A program made the position numbers and the translations under genes. The notes below the pieces were generated by a model, which did no database searches, had not been told where the DNA came from, and worked only from the letters and a program-made list of their open reading frames with translations. DNA of 64,000 nucleotides from an uncultured Acetatifactor sp. (GTDB taxonomy: Bacteria > Bacillota > Clostridia > Lachnospirales > Lachnospiraceae), in the NCBI GenBank assembly GCA_910586775.1, contig CAJUJN010000001.1:62001-126000 (forward strand), read 5' to 3'. Positions 53,525 to 62,860 of this stretch are shown piece by piece. Within the stretch, counting starts at the first letter, position 1. Each line of letters begins with the position of its first letter.

Positions 53525-55285
53525 CTATACCCGCTTTTCCGCCAGGCTGCCCCGCTCTATGACAGCCTGTCCGTCCTCCACCCGATAGACCAGATCGCAT
53601 TTTTCAATGGTCTGGAGCCTGTGGGCAATGATGACCAGGGTCTTCTTCCCGTGAAGACTGTTGATAGAATCCATGATTGCCGCCTCCGTGTCATTATCCA
53701 GCGCCGAAGTAGCCTCATCCAGAATCAACACCTCCGGGTCGTAATAGAGCGCTCTGGCAATGCCGATACGTTGCCGCTGTCCTCCGGAGAGCCGGATTCC
53801 TCTCTCTCCGATACCGGTATCCAGCCCCTCGGGCAGAGCCCTCACAAACTCGTCCAGCCGGGCCTCCCGCAGAACCTCCCAGACCCTGTCCTCGTCAATT
53901 TTCTCATCGTGCACGCCGAAGGCTACATTTCTCCGTATCGTGTCATCCAGCATAAAAATCATCTGCGGAATATAGCCGATATTTTTCAGCCAGTTCCGAT
54001 ACCTGCTTTTCACCTCCTCGCCGTCTGCACAGATGCTGCCTTCCCTCACCTCCAACAGCCCCAGCAAAATATCCACAATGGTGCTCTTTCCGGCGCCGGA
54101 AGTTCCCACAATGCCTACCGACATGCCGATGGGAATCGTCAGACTCGCATGGTCAAATATCAACTTGTCTGTATTCGGATACGCATATACGATATTTTTT
54201 AATTCGATAGAGCCATGCAGAGGCAGCTTCTCCTCATCTGTAGCAAAGGACATGTCCACCTTCTGCTCCGATATTTCATCCTGCAGATTGTCGCTGACCC
54301 CCATGAAGAACGGCTCGAAATAAGCAATGGAATTGATCTGATTATTAATGCGGTTTACCGCCGGCAGCAGGACAAAAGCAGCGGCCGCCAAAGTAGAGAG
54401 CACTTCCAGCATATTCTCCGTGGCAGTCCCCAGAAGCGTCAGCACAATCATATATCCCATCATAACGGCAATGCACACCGTCTCGATGAGCAGCTTGGGA
54501 ATATTGTTATAGAGACTGTAGCGCTGCACCGCGCTCACATAGCCACCGCCGCATTTACGGTACTCATCCACAAAATACTGTTCTTTCCCAGTGACTTTTA
54601 CCTCCTTGATACCCTGCACTGTCTGGGATATCCACTTGAACAGCCCGCTGTAGTAATCCTGATTATCCTTACCTGCCTTATACATAATAGGCTTGAGAAT
54701 ACTTTTAATCAATGCCATCAGCAATAAAAGGGATACCGCCAGCAGCATCGTCATGACGCCGTTTGTCATCAGGCAGTATCCCACCACAAACAGGGACATC
54801 ACACCGTCGGACAGCAGCTGCAGCAGCGCCAGTATCAGTGCATACATATTATTCACGTCGGAAGTAATGCTCCGCTGCACTACGGCAGTGTCTGCATTCA
54901 GATAAAATTCATATCCTCTGCGCAGATAGTTACGCATCATTCTCTCGGAAGTGGCAAACTGATTGGTGTATACAAACGCAAATGTCAGCTTCTGCTGTAC
55001 AAACAGAAAAAGGTTCTTCACCGCAAAAGTCACCACCAGAAGCACCATCACCGTAACGGAAAAGCTTTTGAAATCCTTACAGCCCAGGAAATCGTAAAAG
55101 TTCCTCACAATCCCGCTGTTTTCCAGCACCTGCGGGTCCATAATCACATTTACCGCCTGCACCAGCATCCCCACTCCGGCGGTCTGCAGAAAGGCACCGA
55201 TAATCATCAGCACCATCAGACCCGCCATGGTGCGCTTTTGCTTTTTATCCAACAATACGCGAAGTTTCTTTACTATCTGCAGCAC
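53525..55285 (-). CDS. ABC transporter/flippase with fused membrane and ATPase domains (MsbA/PglK type)
   Basis: 586 aa from a GTG start at 55285 with a perfect AGGAGG 6 nt upstream. A longer frame exists, but its first 36 codons lack a ribosome site. Six membrane helices occupy ~15-310. The ATPase domain has Walker A GTSGAGKST, a Q-loop in IGYIPQMIFML, signature LSGGQRQRIGIARAL, Walker B VLILDEATSALD and a switch His in IIAHRL. The arrangement resembles PglK and MsbA flippases for lipid-linked oligosaccharides. Context among pse and glycosyltransferase genes supports flipping of the Pse-containing glycan. Confidence 0.9.
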   Translation of the reverse strand: MLQIVKKLRVLLDKKQKRTMAGLMVLMIIGAFLQTAGVGMLVQAVNVIMDPQVLENSGIVRNFYDFLGCKDFKSFSVTVMVLLVVTFAVKNLFLFVQQKLTFAFVYTNQFATSERMMRNYLRRGYEFYLNADTAVVQRSITSDVNNMYALILALLQLLSDGVMSLFVVGYCLMTNGVMTMLLAVSLLLLMALIKSILKPIMYKAGKDNQDYYSGLFKWISQTVQGIKEVKVTGKEQYFVDEYRKCGGGYVSAVQRYSLYNNIPKLLIETVCIAVMMGYMIVLTLLGTATENMLEVLSTLAAAAFVLLPAVNRINNQINSIAYFEPFFMGVSDNLQDEISEQKVDMSFATDEEKLPLHGSIELKNIVYAYPNTDKLIFDHASLTIPIGMSVGIVGTSGAGKSTIVDILLGLLEVREGSICADGEEVKSRYRNWLKNIGYIPQMIFMLDDTIRRNVAFGVHDEKIDEDRVWEVLREARLDEFVRALPEGLDTGIGERGIRLSGGQRQRIGIARALYYDPEVLILDEATSALDNDTEAAIMDSINSLHGKKTLVIIAHRLQTIEKCDLVYRVEDGQAVIERGSLAEKRV

Positions 55286-55439
55286 CTTCCGCCTCCTGAT
55301 TCTATTCCTTTTGTCCTGTATCCGAAATCCCTGTTTCCGCCCCAGGACACTTTTATTATTCTGTCCGCTAAACATGCACTTTCCGGAAAACACAAATCAC
55401 CCTTCCGTCTCAAAGGGTTCAATCATAATATCCGGTTTC

Positions 55440-56552
55440 TTATATCTGCTCATTCTGCCTGTGTACCAACGGCTCCTCGTAAGCGTCCATAAAATCCTCG
55501 CCCAACCGCACTGCCTCGTCCGCAAACTGAATCGCCTTAATCTCCGTCAGCACCGCCACCACCTTTTTAAAACGCAGCCCCGGGAAGAAATTCAGCATTT
55601 CCATGGGCACGGTGGCATCAAACTGGGGATATTCGGAAAAAAGCTTCCGGTAATCCAGATTGTCTCTCGGGTGCGGCTTCAGAAAAATCGTTCCCTCCGA
55701 TTTGTATCTGTCAATGATATCCCGGAAAATCCGCTCCCTCACCGCCAAAGTACAAAGAGGGTCTGTAAGAATCAATATCTTGTCCCCCACCTTGCCGCTT
55801 TCTGCTATCTGCCGCTCCAGCCCTTCCTTATCCCGGATAAAAGCCTGCAGTATCAGTTCCTTATCCCGGTCGGTCAGTTCATCCACCAGTTCCTGCCTGG
55901 ATTGCTCGATATATCTGGGACACGGGTAACGAATTGCGGAAATATCGTTTACTTCCATATCAAGGCAGTACTTTCCGTATCCGTTCTGAACAAATAGAAG
56001 ATTCAGGTACATAGAAAGAAACATTTTCAGCTTAAAATGTCCCCTGTTATCATACCTGGCCGCATCAAAATTCTTCAGACAGTTCAGTCCATCCTCCAGA
56101 GCATGGTAATAAATCCTGTTCTGATTCAGGTAATAACCAATGGGGTCGGAGTCGCAGTACACATAGACATCCTTATAATCCGCAAAGTTCACCGGCACAT
56201 AAGGTGCCTCCAACTGTGCATACCGCCTGGTGAAACGGATTCTGCAGTACAGATTTCCCAGGAAGCCGCTTCCCCCTTCTCTCAATCGGGCAAGCTCCGG
56301 GAAAAAATCTTCCCCCTTCTCGTCAAATTCAATCACCCTGCGAAAAAGCCCCGTACGCTCCACCCGGCTCTTCAGGTCCTCAAAATCATTGGACAGCCCG
56401 GACAATACCAGCTCCGCCTTCCCTATGCGCTCCACAGTTCCTCCTGCTTCCCGAAGCAGCTTCAACTCCTTCAGGAATGTGACATATACATGATAATATG
56501 TGTGGCAGACATAGATTCTGGTTAATTCAGCCCTGCGGTTTCTCTTTCTCAT
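55440..56552 (-). CDS. GT52-like glycosyltransferase, candidate nonulosonic-acid transferase
   Basis: 370 aa, soluble. The N-terminus RIYVCHTYYHVYVTFLKELK resembles the start of GT52 sialyltransferase-family proteins (CHTPYH motif). A later TIFLKPHPRDNLDYRKL segment has the conserved KPHPRD found in CMP-sugar-using inverting transferases such as GT52 and polysialyltransferases. CMP-pseudaminic acid would be the natural donor given pseF five genes away on the same strand (inference). Weak ribosome site. It has a good promoter and is the first gene of the block that runs down to the pse genes. Confidence 0.78.
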   Translation of the reverse strand: MRKRNRRAELTRIYVCHTYYHVYVTFLKELKLLREAGGTVERIGKAELVLSGLSNDFEDLKSRVERTGLFRRVIEFDEKGEDFFPELARLREGGSGFLGNLYCRIRFTRRYAQLEAPYVPVNFADYKDVYVYCDSDPIGYYLNQNRIYYHALEDGLNCLKNFDAARYDNRGHFKLKMFLSMYLNLLFVQNGYGKYCLDMEVNDISAIRYPCPRYIEQSRQELVDELTDRDKELILQAFIRDKEGLERQIAESGKVGDKILILTDPLCTLAVRERIFRDIIDRYKSEGTIFLKPHPRDNLDYRKLFSEYPQFDATVPMEMLNFFPGLRFKKVVAVLTEIKAIQFADEAVRLGEDFMDAYEEPLVHRQNEQI

Positions 56553-56602
56553 ACACTTTTTACGCTTTCCGGCAGTCTCCTGCTCCTGTATCGTGAACGC
56601 TT

Positions 56603-56631
56603 ATTTTAATATAGACCTTATTTTAACACAA
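56603..56631 (-). promoter_or_regulatory. Promoter at the head of the Pse block
   Basis: On the minus strand TTGTGT (56626-56631) and TAAAAT (56603-56608) are exactly 17 bp apart and about 50 bp before the ATG at 56552. It could drive the GT52-like gene and the genes that follow with short gaps. Confidence 0.6.
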
Positions 56632-56667
56632 TAACCTGCTCTTGTAAAATACTAGAAAAAAATACAC

Positions 56668-57155
56668 TCATCTCACACAAATATACTCATCCAACGCCTG
56701 AAAACCCACTTCGTCCACAATCTGCAGCACGCCTTCATTTCTGTTTATGAGCAAATCGCTGCCGCCTATCCACATATGAGCGAAACAGTCCTCTCCCACG
56801 GTCTGGTATCGAACCGCTCCGTCTTCAATGATCCAGACCCCTTCCCACTCAAAAAACTCATCGCCGATACCCAGTGCATCCAGATAAACTCCCAAATCCA
56901 CAACCTGCTGCAGACTGCGTTTTTGCATCTGATGGTTCCATATTTCCAGATTTTCCTCCCTGAGAGCATATCGTCCGTCTCCGCTTCTATCCTGCAGCGC
57001 ATACCATTCCGACAGGAAGCTGCCCAGGTAATCAGAAACCTTCAGTGCACCATAGGAATTCGTATGCCCTGCGTCAATAAAATCCTGCTCCACATCCAAT
57101 CCCGGTTCCTGAATCCGGCAGTTCTGTGGGAAAAATACGGGATAGCATCATTCAG
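56668..57155 (-). pseudogene. C-terminal remnant of an SGNH-like surface-glycan gene
   Basis: An open frame with no ATG at its 5' end: upstream it is closed by TGA near 57155, and the first possible start is a TTG at 57099 without a ribosome site. It encodes DVEQDFIDAGHTNSYGALKV followed by SDYLGSFLSEWYAL, which looks like the C-terminal D-x-x-H block and tail of a DltD/SGNH-type protein. The N-terminal nucleophile block is missing. A piece resembling the N-terminal part of the same family lies next to it on the opposite strand, so the locus appears rearranged and dead. Confidence 0.6.
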
Positions 57156-57267
57156 TCTGGCTATCTCCGGCCAGGATCTGGCGAGCTCTTATCATTCGAG
57201 CAATAGCAATGGCTGCTTCCCAGAAAAAGCACATCCACCTGTGGCATTATGGGGATTCTTTTTGTGA
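57107..57267 (+). pseudogene. Inverted N-terminal fragment of an SGNH-like gene
   Basis: On the plus strand 57107-57200 reads FLNPAVLWEKYGIASFSLA followed by QDLASSYH, which resembles the segment after the nucleophile in SGNH-type surface proteins of this bacterial group. The match then fades and the frame closes at 57267. There is no start codon or ribosome site. It abuts the minus-strand C-terminal remnant. Remaining sequence to 57385 holds no gene. Confidence 0.45.
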
Positions 57268-57385
57268 TATGCTGAAAACCTCAGGCACAGAGGGAGGATT
57301 ATGAACGGATTGCTTCCACAGAACTGTCAAAGATGCCGCTTCCGCCTGCAAAAACATCTTTATCGAAGCTTCCTAACATGTCCGT

Positions 57386-58894
57386 TCATTCCGGCATTTC
57401 CCATAAGAACACCGTCTCTTGAGGAAGCTCGTAATAATTTTTCATCCAGAACTCTGTGTACTTCTGATTGTAAGGCATCTGCGAGGCATATCTGTCATCC
57501 CACAGCCGGTACAGAATCACTGTCTCCGGCGCCTGCCCTGCCTTTCCCGCCGCCGATGCCCGCATCAGATTTTCATCATTGATTCTGTTTATTTCAGAAT
57601 TACGATAATATCCATTTGTTATAATGAATGTATTCCAGAGCGCCAGCACAGCTATCCCCCCCAACAAAGCATACGCCACATTCCATTTATAAGCCCTCAA
57701 AAATTCTACTATGGTATACGATGTCACTACGTGCATGATGAATTCCATGGGGATATGACATCTGGGCATCACTGCCGGCACCACAAGCAACATTCCCTGG
57801 GAGCTCAATCCGGCATAGAACAGAAACAACAGCCATTCTTTCTTTTCCCGGAGAAAAACTGTCATGTTCACACAATACCATATCATCCACAAAATCAGTG
57901 TTCCACAGAAATACCGCCTGTTGGCAACATACCTGGATGAAAAAGCCAATACCGTAAGAACAATGCCTGCCGCCAGATTACATCTGTATATTGTATCCGC
58001 CCTCTTCCTACCGAGAAGCAGAACAGCACAGAAAATTCCTGATATCAGATAAAACAGGACGGAAATCCGATTGCTATATCCAAGGTTGATTTCCAACAGC
58101 TTTGGAAGATTTTCCTTTATTTTTCCTGCAAAAGACAGGCTGCTGAAAGTCCCGTACATCTCGTTTGCCGCCCGTGCAAAATTCCCTGGCGCAAGAATTT
58201 CCAGACAACTCCCCAAAAGGGCCGCCCCCAAAAGAAATGCATTCTCTTTGCCGAATCTTTTATTCCTGATAGCCATAGAACCATAGTACAGTATTACATA
58301 TACCGCCACCAGCAACGCTGTCTGTTCATATGAAAAGGCCGCTATAAAAAACAGTATACAGGCTGCCGGCAGATACCTCCTGTCCCTATTCTCATGATAC
58401 CGCCGCTGGCAGAACACTGCTGCGAACATAGGACACAGCGGCCACACGTAAAGCACGGACGCAGTGAACCAGTAAGTCCCCTCATACACGGTTTCAATGG
58501 TAAGAGACATATAGGAAAAGATCAGCGCCAACACACTGATTATATTCCCTCGGGAATCCCCTTCATCACGAATCAGCCAATAGGAAAACACCGTCATTCC
58601 CAGAATCAGAACCGCCTGCAGCAGTCTGATCCACCCAAGTCCCGCTTTCATGGACAGAATCCCGAAAAAGAAGTATAGAATCCGGCCTCCCCACTCCAGA
58701 TAGTGCCATTTCAAATACCGCAGCACATCCACCACGGAATATTGCATCCCCTTATAGTTCTGCTCATTTCCGTAGCAAAGACTCGCATATCCGTAATCGT
58801 CAAAATACAGATAGACAAATTGATGCTGCAGATACACAAAAAGAAAAAAAATGCCAAACAAGAAAACAACCGCAGGAAATCTTTTCTTCCTCAT
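57386..58894 (-). CDS. DUF6056/GtrII-like polytopic membrane protein
   Basis: 502 aa with about 11-12 membrane helices. After the first helix an external loop has YFDDYGYASLCY, and after the second helix pair YLEWGGRILYFFFG. An acidic DD motif plus GR in these positions is typical of DUF6056- and GtrII-like proteins, thought to be GT-C-type transferases. The C-terminal ~70 residues are extracytoplasmic and soluble (ETVILYRLWDDRYASQMPY). AGGGGG precedes the ATG. It is first in a row of three similar-sized membrane proteins. Substrate unknown. Confidence 0.75.
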   Translation of the reverse strand: MRKKRFPAVVFLFGIFFLFVYLQHQFVYLYFDDYGYASLCYGNEQNYKGMQYSVVDVLRYLKWHYLEWGGRILYFFFGILSMKAGLGWIRLLQAVLILGMTVFSYWLIRDEGDSRGNIISVLALIFSYMSLTIETVYEGTYWFTASVLYVWPLCPMFAAVFCQRRYHENRDRRYLPAACILFFIAAFSYEQTALLVAVYVILYYGSMAIRNKRFGKENAFLLGAALLGSCLEILAPGNFARAANEMYGTFSSLSFAGKIKENLPKLLEINLGYSNRISVLFYLISGIFCAVLLLGRKRADTIYRCNLAAGIVLTVLAFSSRYVANRRYFCGTLILWMIWYCVNMTVFLREKKEWLLFLFYAGLSSQGMLLVVPAVMPRCHIPMEFIMHVVTSYTIVEFLRAYKWNVAYALLGGIAVLALWNTFIITNGYYRNSEINRINDENLMRASAAGKAGQAPETVILYRLWDDRYASQMPYNQKYTEFWMKNYYELPQETVFLWEMPE

Positions 58895-58937
58895 TTTTTC
58901 CCCCTTGCAAACGCCATAGCCATACCAGCCCCTTTCT

Positions 58938-60116
58938 TTACCCTATCATAAAATAAGTCTCACCCTGCAGCAGCCTTCCGAAAAATACCAGGCCGCAGAA
59001 AAGTTGATAGGCCAGCACGCAGCCGCAGATTCCAAACGCTACTCTGTATAGCAGACAACGCTGCTTTTTCTTCAGAAAAAGCAGCCACTTCTCCAGGCTG
59101 AATACATAAATCAGGAACAATGCAATACAATAGCCCCACAGAAAATTTCCGTCCCGTGAGCGGCTCCCCGTCTCCACCAACAGCAGCGCTTCCAGAAATC
59201 CCACTCCCGTGATCCCCCAGGCAAAGAGATACTTCCTGTCATGCAGCAGCTCCCCTGCGGAGAACAGCAGCACCGCCAACGGAAATGCAATTGAACACAC
59301 CACCGCCACCTTCGTCCTGTTGGCATGCAGCGAGAAGGTATACCAGGGCGACAGCGCAATGCCGTGTCCTGTATCCGCCCCGAACAGAATCATATTCTGC
59401 CACAGTATCACACCACAGGCCGGAATCACCGTACTCCCCAGCAAAAACACCTGCTTAAAAGGCACTTTCCTGCACAAATCCGCCAGCAGCTTCACAGCCA
59501 GCACCGGAGCAAATACCGTAAGAAAGCTCGGCTTGATGCCCGTGCACAAAACCAGAAGCCCTGCCAGTCCAAGCCACTGCCTGCCGGAAAGACTTTCCCT
59601 GTAATCTTTTTCCGTTTTCATATAATAAATCATGGCCGCCAGCGCGACCGGCTTCATGCACTGATAGGTGGAATTGTGCCAGATGTTCCCCGCCTGATAG
59701 CTCACGTACCGATATTCCCCCGCAAAACGCCAGAAAAAGGGCATCACCAGATTCAGAGCCAATGCACATCCCACAGTCAGCGCATCCGCCCTGCTCCTCC
59801 CCAGTAAAAGCTCCAACAGCTTTTCCGTCAGAAACACACACAATACGGAAGCCGCCGCCAGAAACAGAGCAATCAGCACAGTGCCCTTTCCCCCCAGCCA
59901 GTAGAAGAGCTGATATGCATAGGCCGTAAAGCTGTAATACCATCCGTCATCAATGATCATGCTGATGTGATAGGGCAGATCCGACTGGAAATACCGGTTG
60001 TTATAATCCAAAGGCTGTATGGACTGCATGTAAAATAGATAAAAACATAGTCCGCCGTATATCAATACACCAATCCACATAATTATGGATGTATATTTTG
60101 ACAGCTTACTTTTCAT
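58938..60116 (-). CDS. Polytopic membrane protein, GT-C-like, unrecognised
   Basis: 392 aa, about ten membrane helices. The first external loop contains NNRYFQSDLPYHISMIIDDGW, an acidic loop in the position of the GT-C catalytic Asp, and a later loop has RYVSYQAGNIWHNSTYQCMK. No soluble C-terminal domain. GGAGG lies 6 nt before the ATG. The gaps to its neighbours are 43 and 76 bp on the same strand, so an operon is likely. It is probably an extracytoplasmic transferase using a polyprenyl-phosphate sugar, by analogy with its neighbours; this is inference. Confidence 0.7.
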   Translation of the reverse strand: MKSKLSKYTSIIMWIGVLIYGGLCFYLFYMQSIQPLDYNNRYFQSDLPYHISMIIDDGWYYSFTAYAYQLFYWLGGKGTVLIALFLAAASVLCVFLTEKLLELLLGRSRADALTVGCALALNLVMPFFWRFAGEYRYVSYQAGNIWHNSTYQCMKPVALAAMIYYMKTEKDYRESLSGRQWLGLAGLLVLCTGIKPSFLTVFAPVLAVKLLADLCRKVPFKQVFLLGSTVIPACGVILWQNMILFGADTGHGIALSPWYTFSLHANRTKVAVVCSIAFPLAVLLFSAGELLHDRKYLFAWGITGVGFLEALLLVETGSRSRDGNFLWGYCIALFLIYVFSLEKWLLFLKKKQRCLLYRVAFGICGCVLAYQLFCGLVFFGRLLQGETYFMIG

Positions 60117-60192
60117 AGCCTGCCTCCCAAATAAAAATATTGCATCTTCATTTTATCATACTTCGGATGCGTAACTCATCAACAACATTTTC

Positions 60193-61887
60193 TCATCTGC
60201 CGCCATGCAGTTCATAGAGGGCCAGTTCATCGTCGCCGTATACCAGGCGGCATCCCCGCGCCTCGCACAGCCGTGCAATCTCGCCATAAGATGGCACCGC
60301 AATATAACGGCTCTTCAAAGTATCAATATTCGCTGTTACATAATCCCGCATACAGCAGCTGATTCCAAATCCTTTCGGCAGACCGTACAGCAGCTGATAC
60401 GAGGTCCGGACCTCCTCATCCCCCACCATATCGCTGAATACCCAGATTACAACGTTGTCGTAATTCGGCGTGTCTTCCCTGTTCAGGACAAGCCGCTCCT
60501 GCATCGCCTCCGTCCACGCCTCCACAGAGTCCGCTCGCTCTTCCTGTTTAAACGGAATCTCATAATCAAACGGGGAAAGAGGCACATAGAAGTAAAAATA
60601 GGCAAAAGTCACGCCTACAAGCACGGCTTTTTTATAAAATTTCGTATCCATCAGCGCTATCACAAATATTGCCGCAGCCATAAACGTCAACAGATGCCTG
60701 CTGCCCTCTGTCAGCTTATACATGAGCAGTATCGCAAAAAACATGGCCACAAAGCAAAATGCCAGATGGGCCTCGATAATCAGCTTTGTTTTCGTTTCTT
60801 CTGCTGCTGTCTCCGGCTCCGTCTTACTCTCCGAACTGCCTGTCCTGCTGCCGCTCAGGCGGCGGAATATCCACCAGTCCCTGACTGCCTGCACGGTCAG
60901 CACCGCCATACAGACCAGATATCCCATGAAATGCGCGCCGGAAGCCAGGCCGTCTCTGAAGCCCTCGCCAATGATCCTCAGTACATTCTGCCCCGCATAA
61001 TAAAGCTTTCTCAAAGTAAAATAAATGCCCCCAAACAGCCCTTCTTCAAAAAATGCCGAAATCCAATCCGTAAAAAACAAAGGGGTAAAGTATTCCGCCC
61101 CCAGATAGTGGTTAATACAGACATAAATTCCCAACACCGCAGCCAGCACAGCCATTCCCGCCACTCCGTTGCGCCACTTTGCAGCCCGACTTTTTCCCCT
61201 GCGGCTCCACAAATATATAGGAAGCAGCATAAAAAGCACCAAATACGGCCGCATCAGCGCCATCAGGCCCGATACCAGAAACAGTACTGCAAGCTTGTAA
61301 TCCTTTTCCCTCCGCAGATAATTGATTGACAGTGAATAAAAGAAAATCAGTACGACAAAGCAGATTACCTCCGCCATCGCAGAAAACATGTAGCGGACAA
61401 AGGGCTTGTACAAACAAAACAGAAGTGCCAACACCCCCATCTGCTTCCATGCAGGCCTGACCAGCCACACAAAAAGAAAGCAGACAAAGCATACCAGAAA
61501 AATATTGCAATAAATCGGAGACATAATATTCCAGCCAAACACCAGCCCCCAGATAAGCCAGGGAAACACCAGGATCGGGCTCCATGCCGCAAACGAAAGC
61601 TTCAGCGCATGGCTCTCGTTGAAGCCGAAATACCCCTGTGGATACCCGAAATTCAAAATGCTCTCCACCTGCTTGAAATAGAACAGTTCATCATTCCACT
61701 CGGAAGACGGCGCATAAACCTCCGCCAGGCTCCGTCCCTCTCCGGCACAATACACCAGACAACACAGCAGCGGAAGCGCTGCCAGCATCAGCGACTTCAC
61801 CAGGGTAACATAACGTTTTTCTCCTGAGCATTCTCTTTCCCCCCGATAACTGCCCCGCGTATTCCACCATTTCAAAACTCTGTCCAT
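60193..61887 (-). CDS. Polytopic membrane protein, GT-C-like
   Basis: 564 aa. The ATG at 61887 has GAGG 9 nt upstream and begins one base beyond the stop codon of the GT2 gene (61889), so the genes are tightly coupled. About ten membrane helices. The first external loop has SSEWNDELFYFKQVESILNF, with the acidic pair expected for a GT-C active site. A hydrophilic Ser/Glu/Thr insert (~335-360) separates two helices. The last ~110 residues are soluble and extracytoplasmic. It is probably the partner that uses the lipid-linked sugar made by the DPM1-type GT2 just upstream (inference). Confidence 0.75.
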   Translation of the reverse strand: MDRVLKWWNTRGSYRGERECSGEKRYVTLVKSLMLAALPLLCCLVYCAGEGRSLAEVYAPSSEWNDELFYFKQVESILNFGYPQGYFGFNESHALKLSFAAWSPILVFPWLIWGLVFGWNIMSPIYCNIFLVCFVCFLFVWLVRPAWKQMGVLALLFCLYKPFVRYMFSAMAEVICFVVLIFFYSLSINYLRREKDYKLAVLFLVSGLMALMRPYLVLFMLLPIYLWSRRGKSRAAKWRNGVAGMAVLAAVLGIYVCINHYLGAEYFTPLFFTDWISAFFEEGLFGGIYFTLRKLYYAGQNVLRIIGEGFRDGLASGAHFMGYLVCMAVLTVQAVRDWWIFRRLSGSRTGSSESKTEPETAAEETKTKLIIEAHLAFCFVAMFFAILLMYKLTEGSRHLLTFMAAAIFVIALMDTKFYKKAVLVGVTFAYFYFYVPLSPFDYEIPFKQEERADSVEAWTEAMQERLVLNREDTPNYDNVVIWVFSDMVGDEEVRTSYQLLYGLPKGFGISCCMRDYVTANIDTLKSRYIAVPSYGEIARLCEARGCRLVYGDDELALYELHGGR

Positions 61888-61888
61888 C

Positions 61889-62854
61889 TTATATATCCTC
61901 ACTCCCCTGCCTGCATGCATCCATATTCAGCTTTTCCCGGATCACATACTGAGGTGAATTGTTCAGGCTGATATAGATACGGCCGATGTACTCCCCGATC
62001 AGACCCAACATCAGCATGATCATCCCTCCGAAAAATACCAGCGCCGACATCAGTGAACTGAAGCCCAGGGGCACATCAGGTTTGATCAGGCGCTTGATAA
62101 CGGTATAAATACCGTACAGAAAACCCGCGCCCGCACTTACAGAACCCAGAGCCGTGGCAATCCTCAGAGGCTTCACCGAAAACGCTGTGAAGCCGTTAAA
62201 CCACAGTCCCACCAGCTTCTTGAGAGTATAGCCCGAGACGCCCACCTCCCGTTCTCTGTGATTCACGGACACATTTGCAATGTGCTTCGTGGCACGCAAA
62301 ACCAGCCCGATGACATAGGGATAAGAATTCTCATAGCGCACCATATCCTCCACCACAAAACGCTTCACCGCAAAATAGCTGGAAATATACAGTTCCGCCG
62401 GTTTCTCCAGCATGATGCGCGTCATGTGCTCATTCACACTGCTGCCCAGGTTGCGGAATTTTGAGTGCTGCTTGTGATCATACCTGGCGTACACGGCATC
62501 GTAGCCCTCCTCCAGACAGGCAAGCAATTTACCCACCTCATTGGCCGGAGTCTGCCCGTCGTCGTCCAGACACACCACATAATCCCCGTCAGAATACCGC
62601 AATCCCGCCATCAGCGCCGAATGCTGTCCGAAATTTCTGGCAAAGTCAATTCCTATAATATTCTCGTTTTCGCGGCACAGCTTCCGTATCACCTCGAAAG
62701 TCTGATCGGGGGAGCAGTCATTAATCAGCAGAATATCGTACCGATACTGCTCCATCTCCTTCATAGTACCCGCTATCTCCTCCACAACCCCCGGAAGTGT
62801 GCGCTCCGACCGATAGCAGGGAATTACAAAACTGATCTTCTTCCTTTGTTCCAT
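61889..62854 (-). CDS. Polyprenyl-phosphate glycosyltransferase (DPM1/ArnC/GtrB type)
   Basis: 321 aa. GT2 domain with ISFVIPCYRSERTL, INDCSPDQT, ARNFGQHSALMAGL, CLDDDGQTP (metal-binding DDD) and REVGVSGYTLKKL. Two C-terminal membrane helices (about 235-258 and 268-292) and the tail IGEYIGRIYISLNNSPQYVI are characteristic of ArnC/GtrB-type enzymes that charge polyprenyl phosphate. It lies between a GNAT gene (6-bp gap) and a GT-C-like gene (1-bp gap), suggesting that the three act on one modified sugar. AGAGG precedes the ATG. Confidence 0.92.
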   Translation of the reverse strand: MEQRKKISFVIPCYRSERTLPGVVEEIAGTMKEMEQYRYDILLINDCSPDQTFEVIRKLCRENENIIGIDFARNFGQHSALMAGLRYSDGDYVVCLDDDGQTPANEVGKLLACLEEGYDAVYARYDHKQHSKFRNLGSSVNEHMTRIMLEKPAELYISSYFAVKRFVVEDMVRYENSYPYVIGLVLRATKHIANVSVNHREREVGVSGYTLKKLVGLWFNGFTAFSVKPLRIATALGSVSAGAGFLYGIYTVIKRLIKPDVPLGFSSLMSALVFFGGMIMLMLGLIGEYIGRIYISLNNSPQYVIREKLNMDACRQGSEDI

Positions 62855-62860
62855 AGCCTC

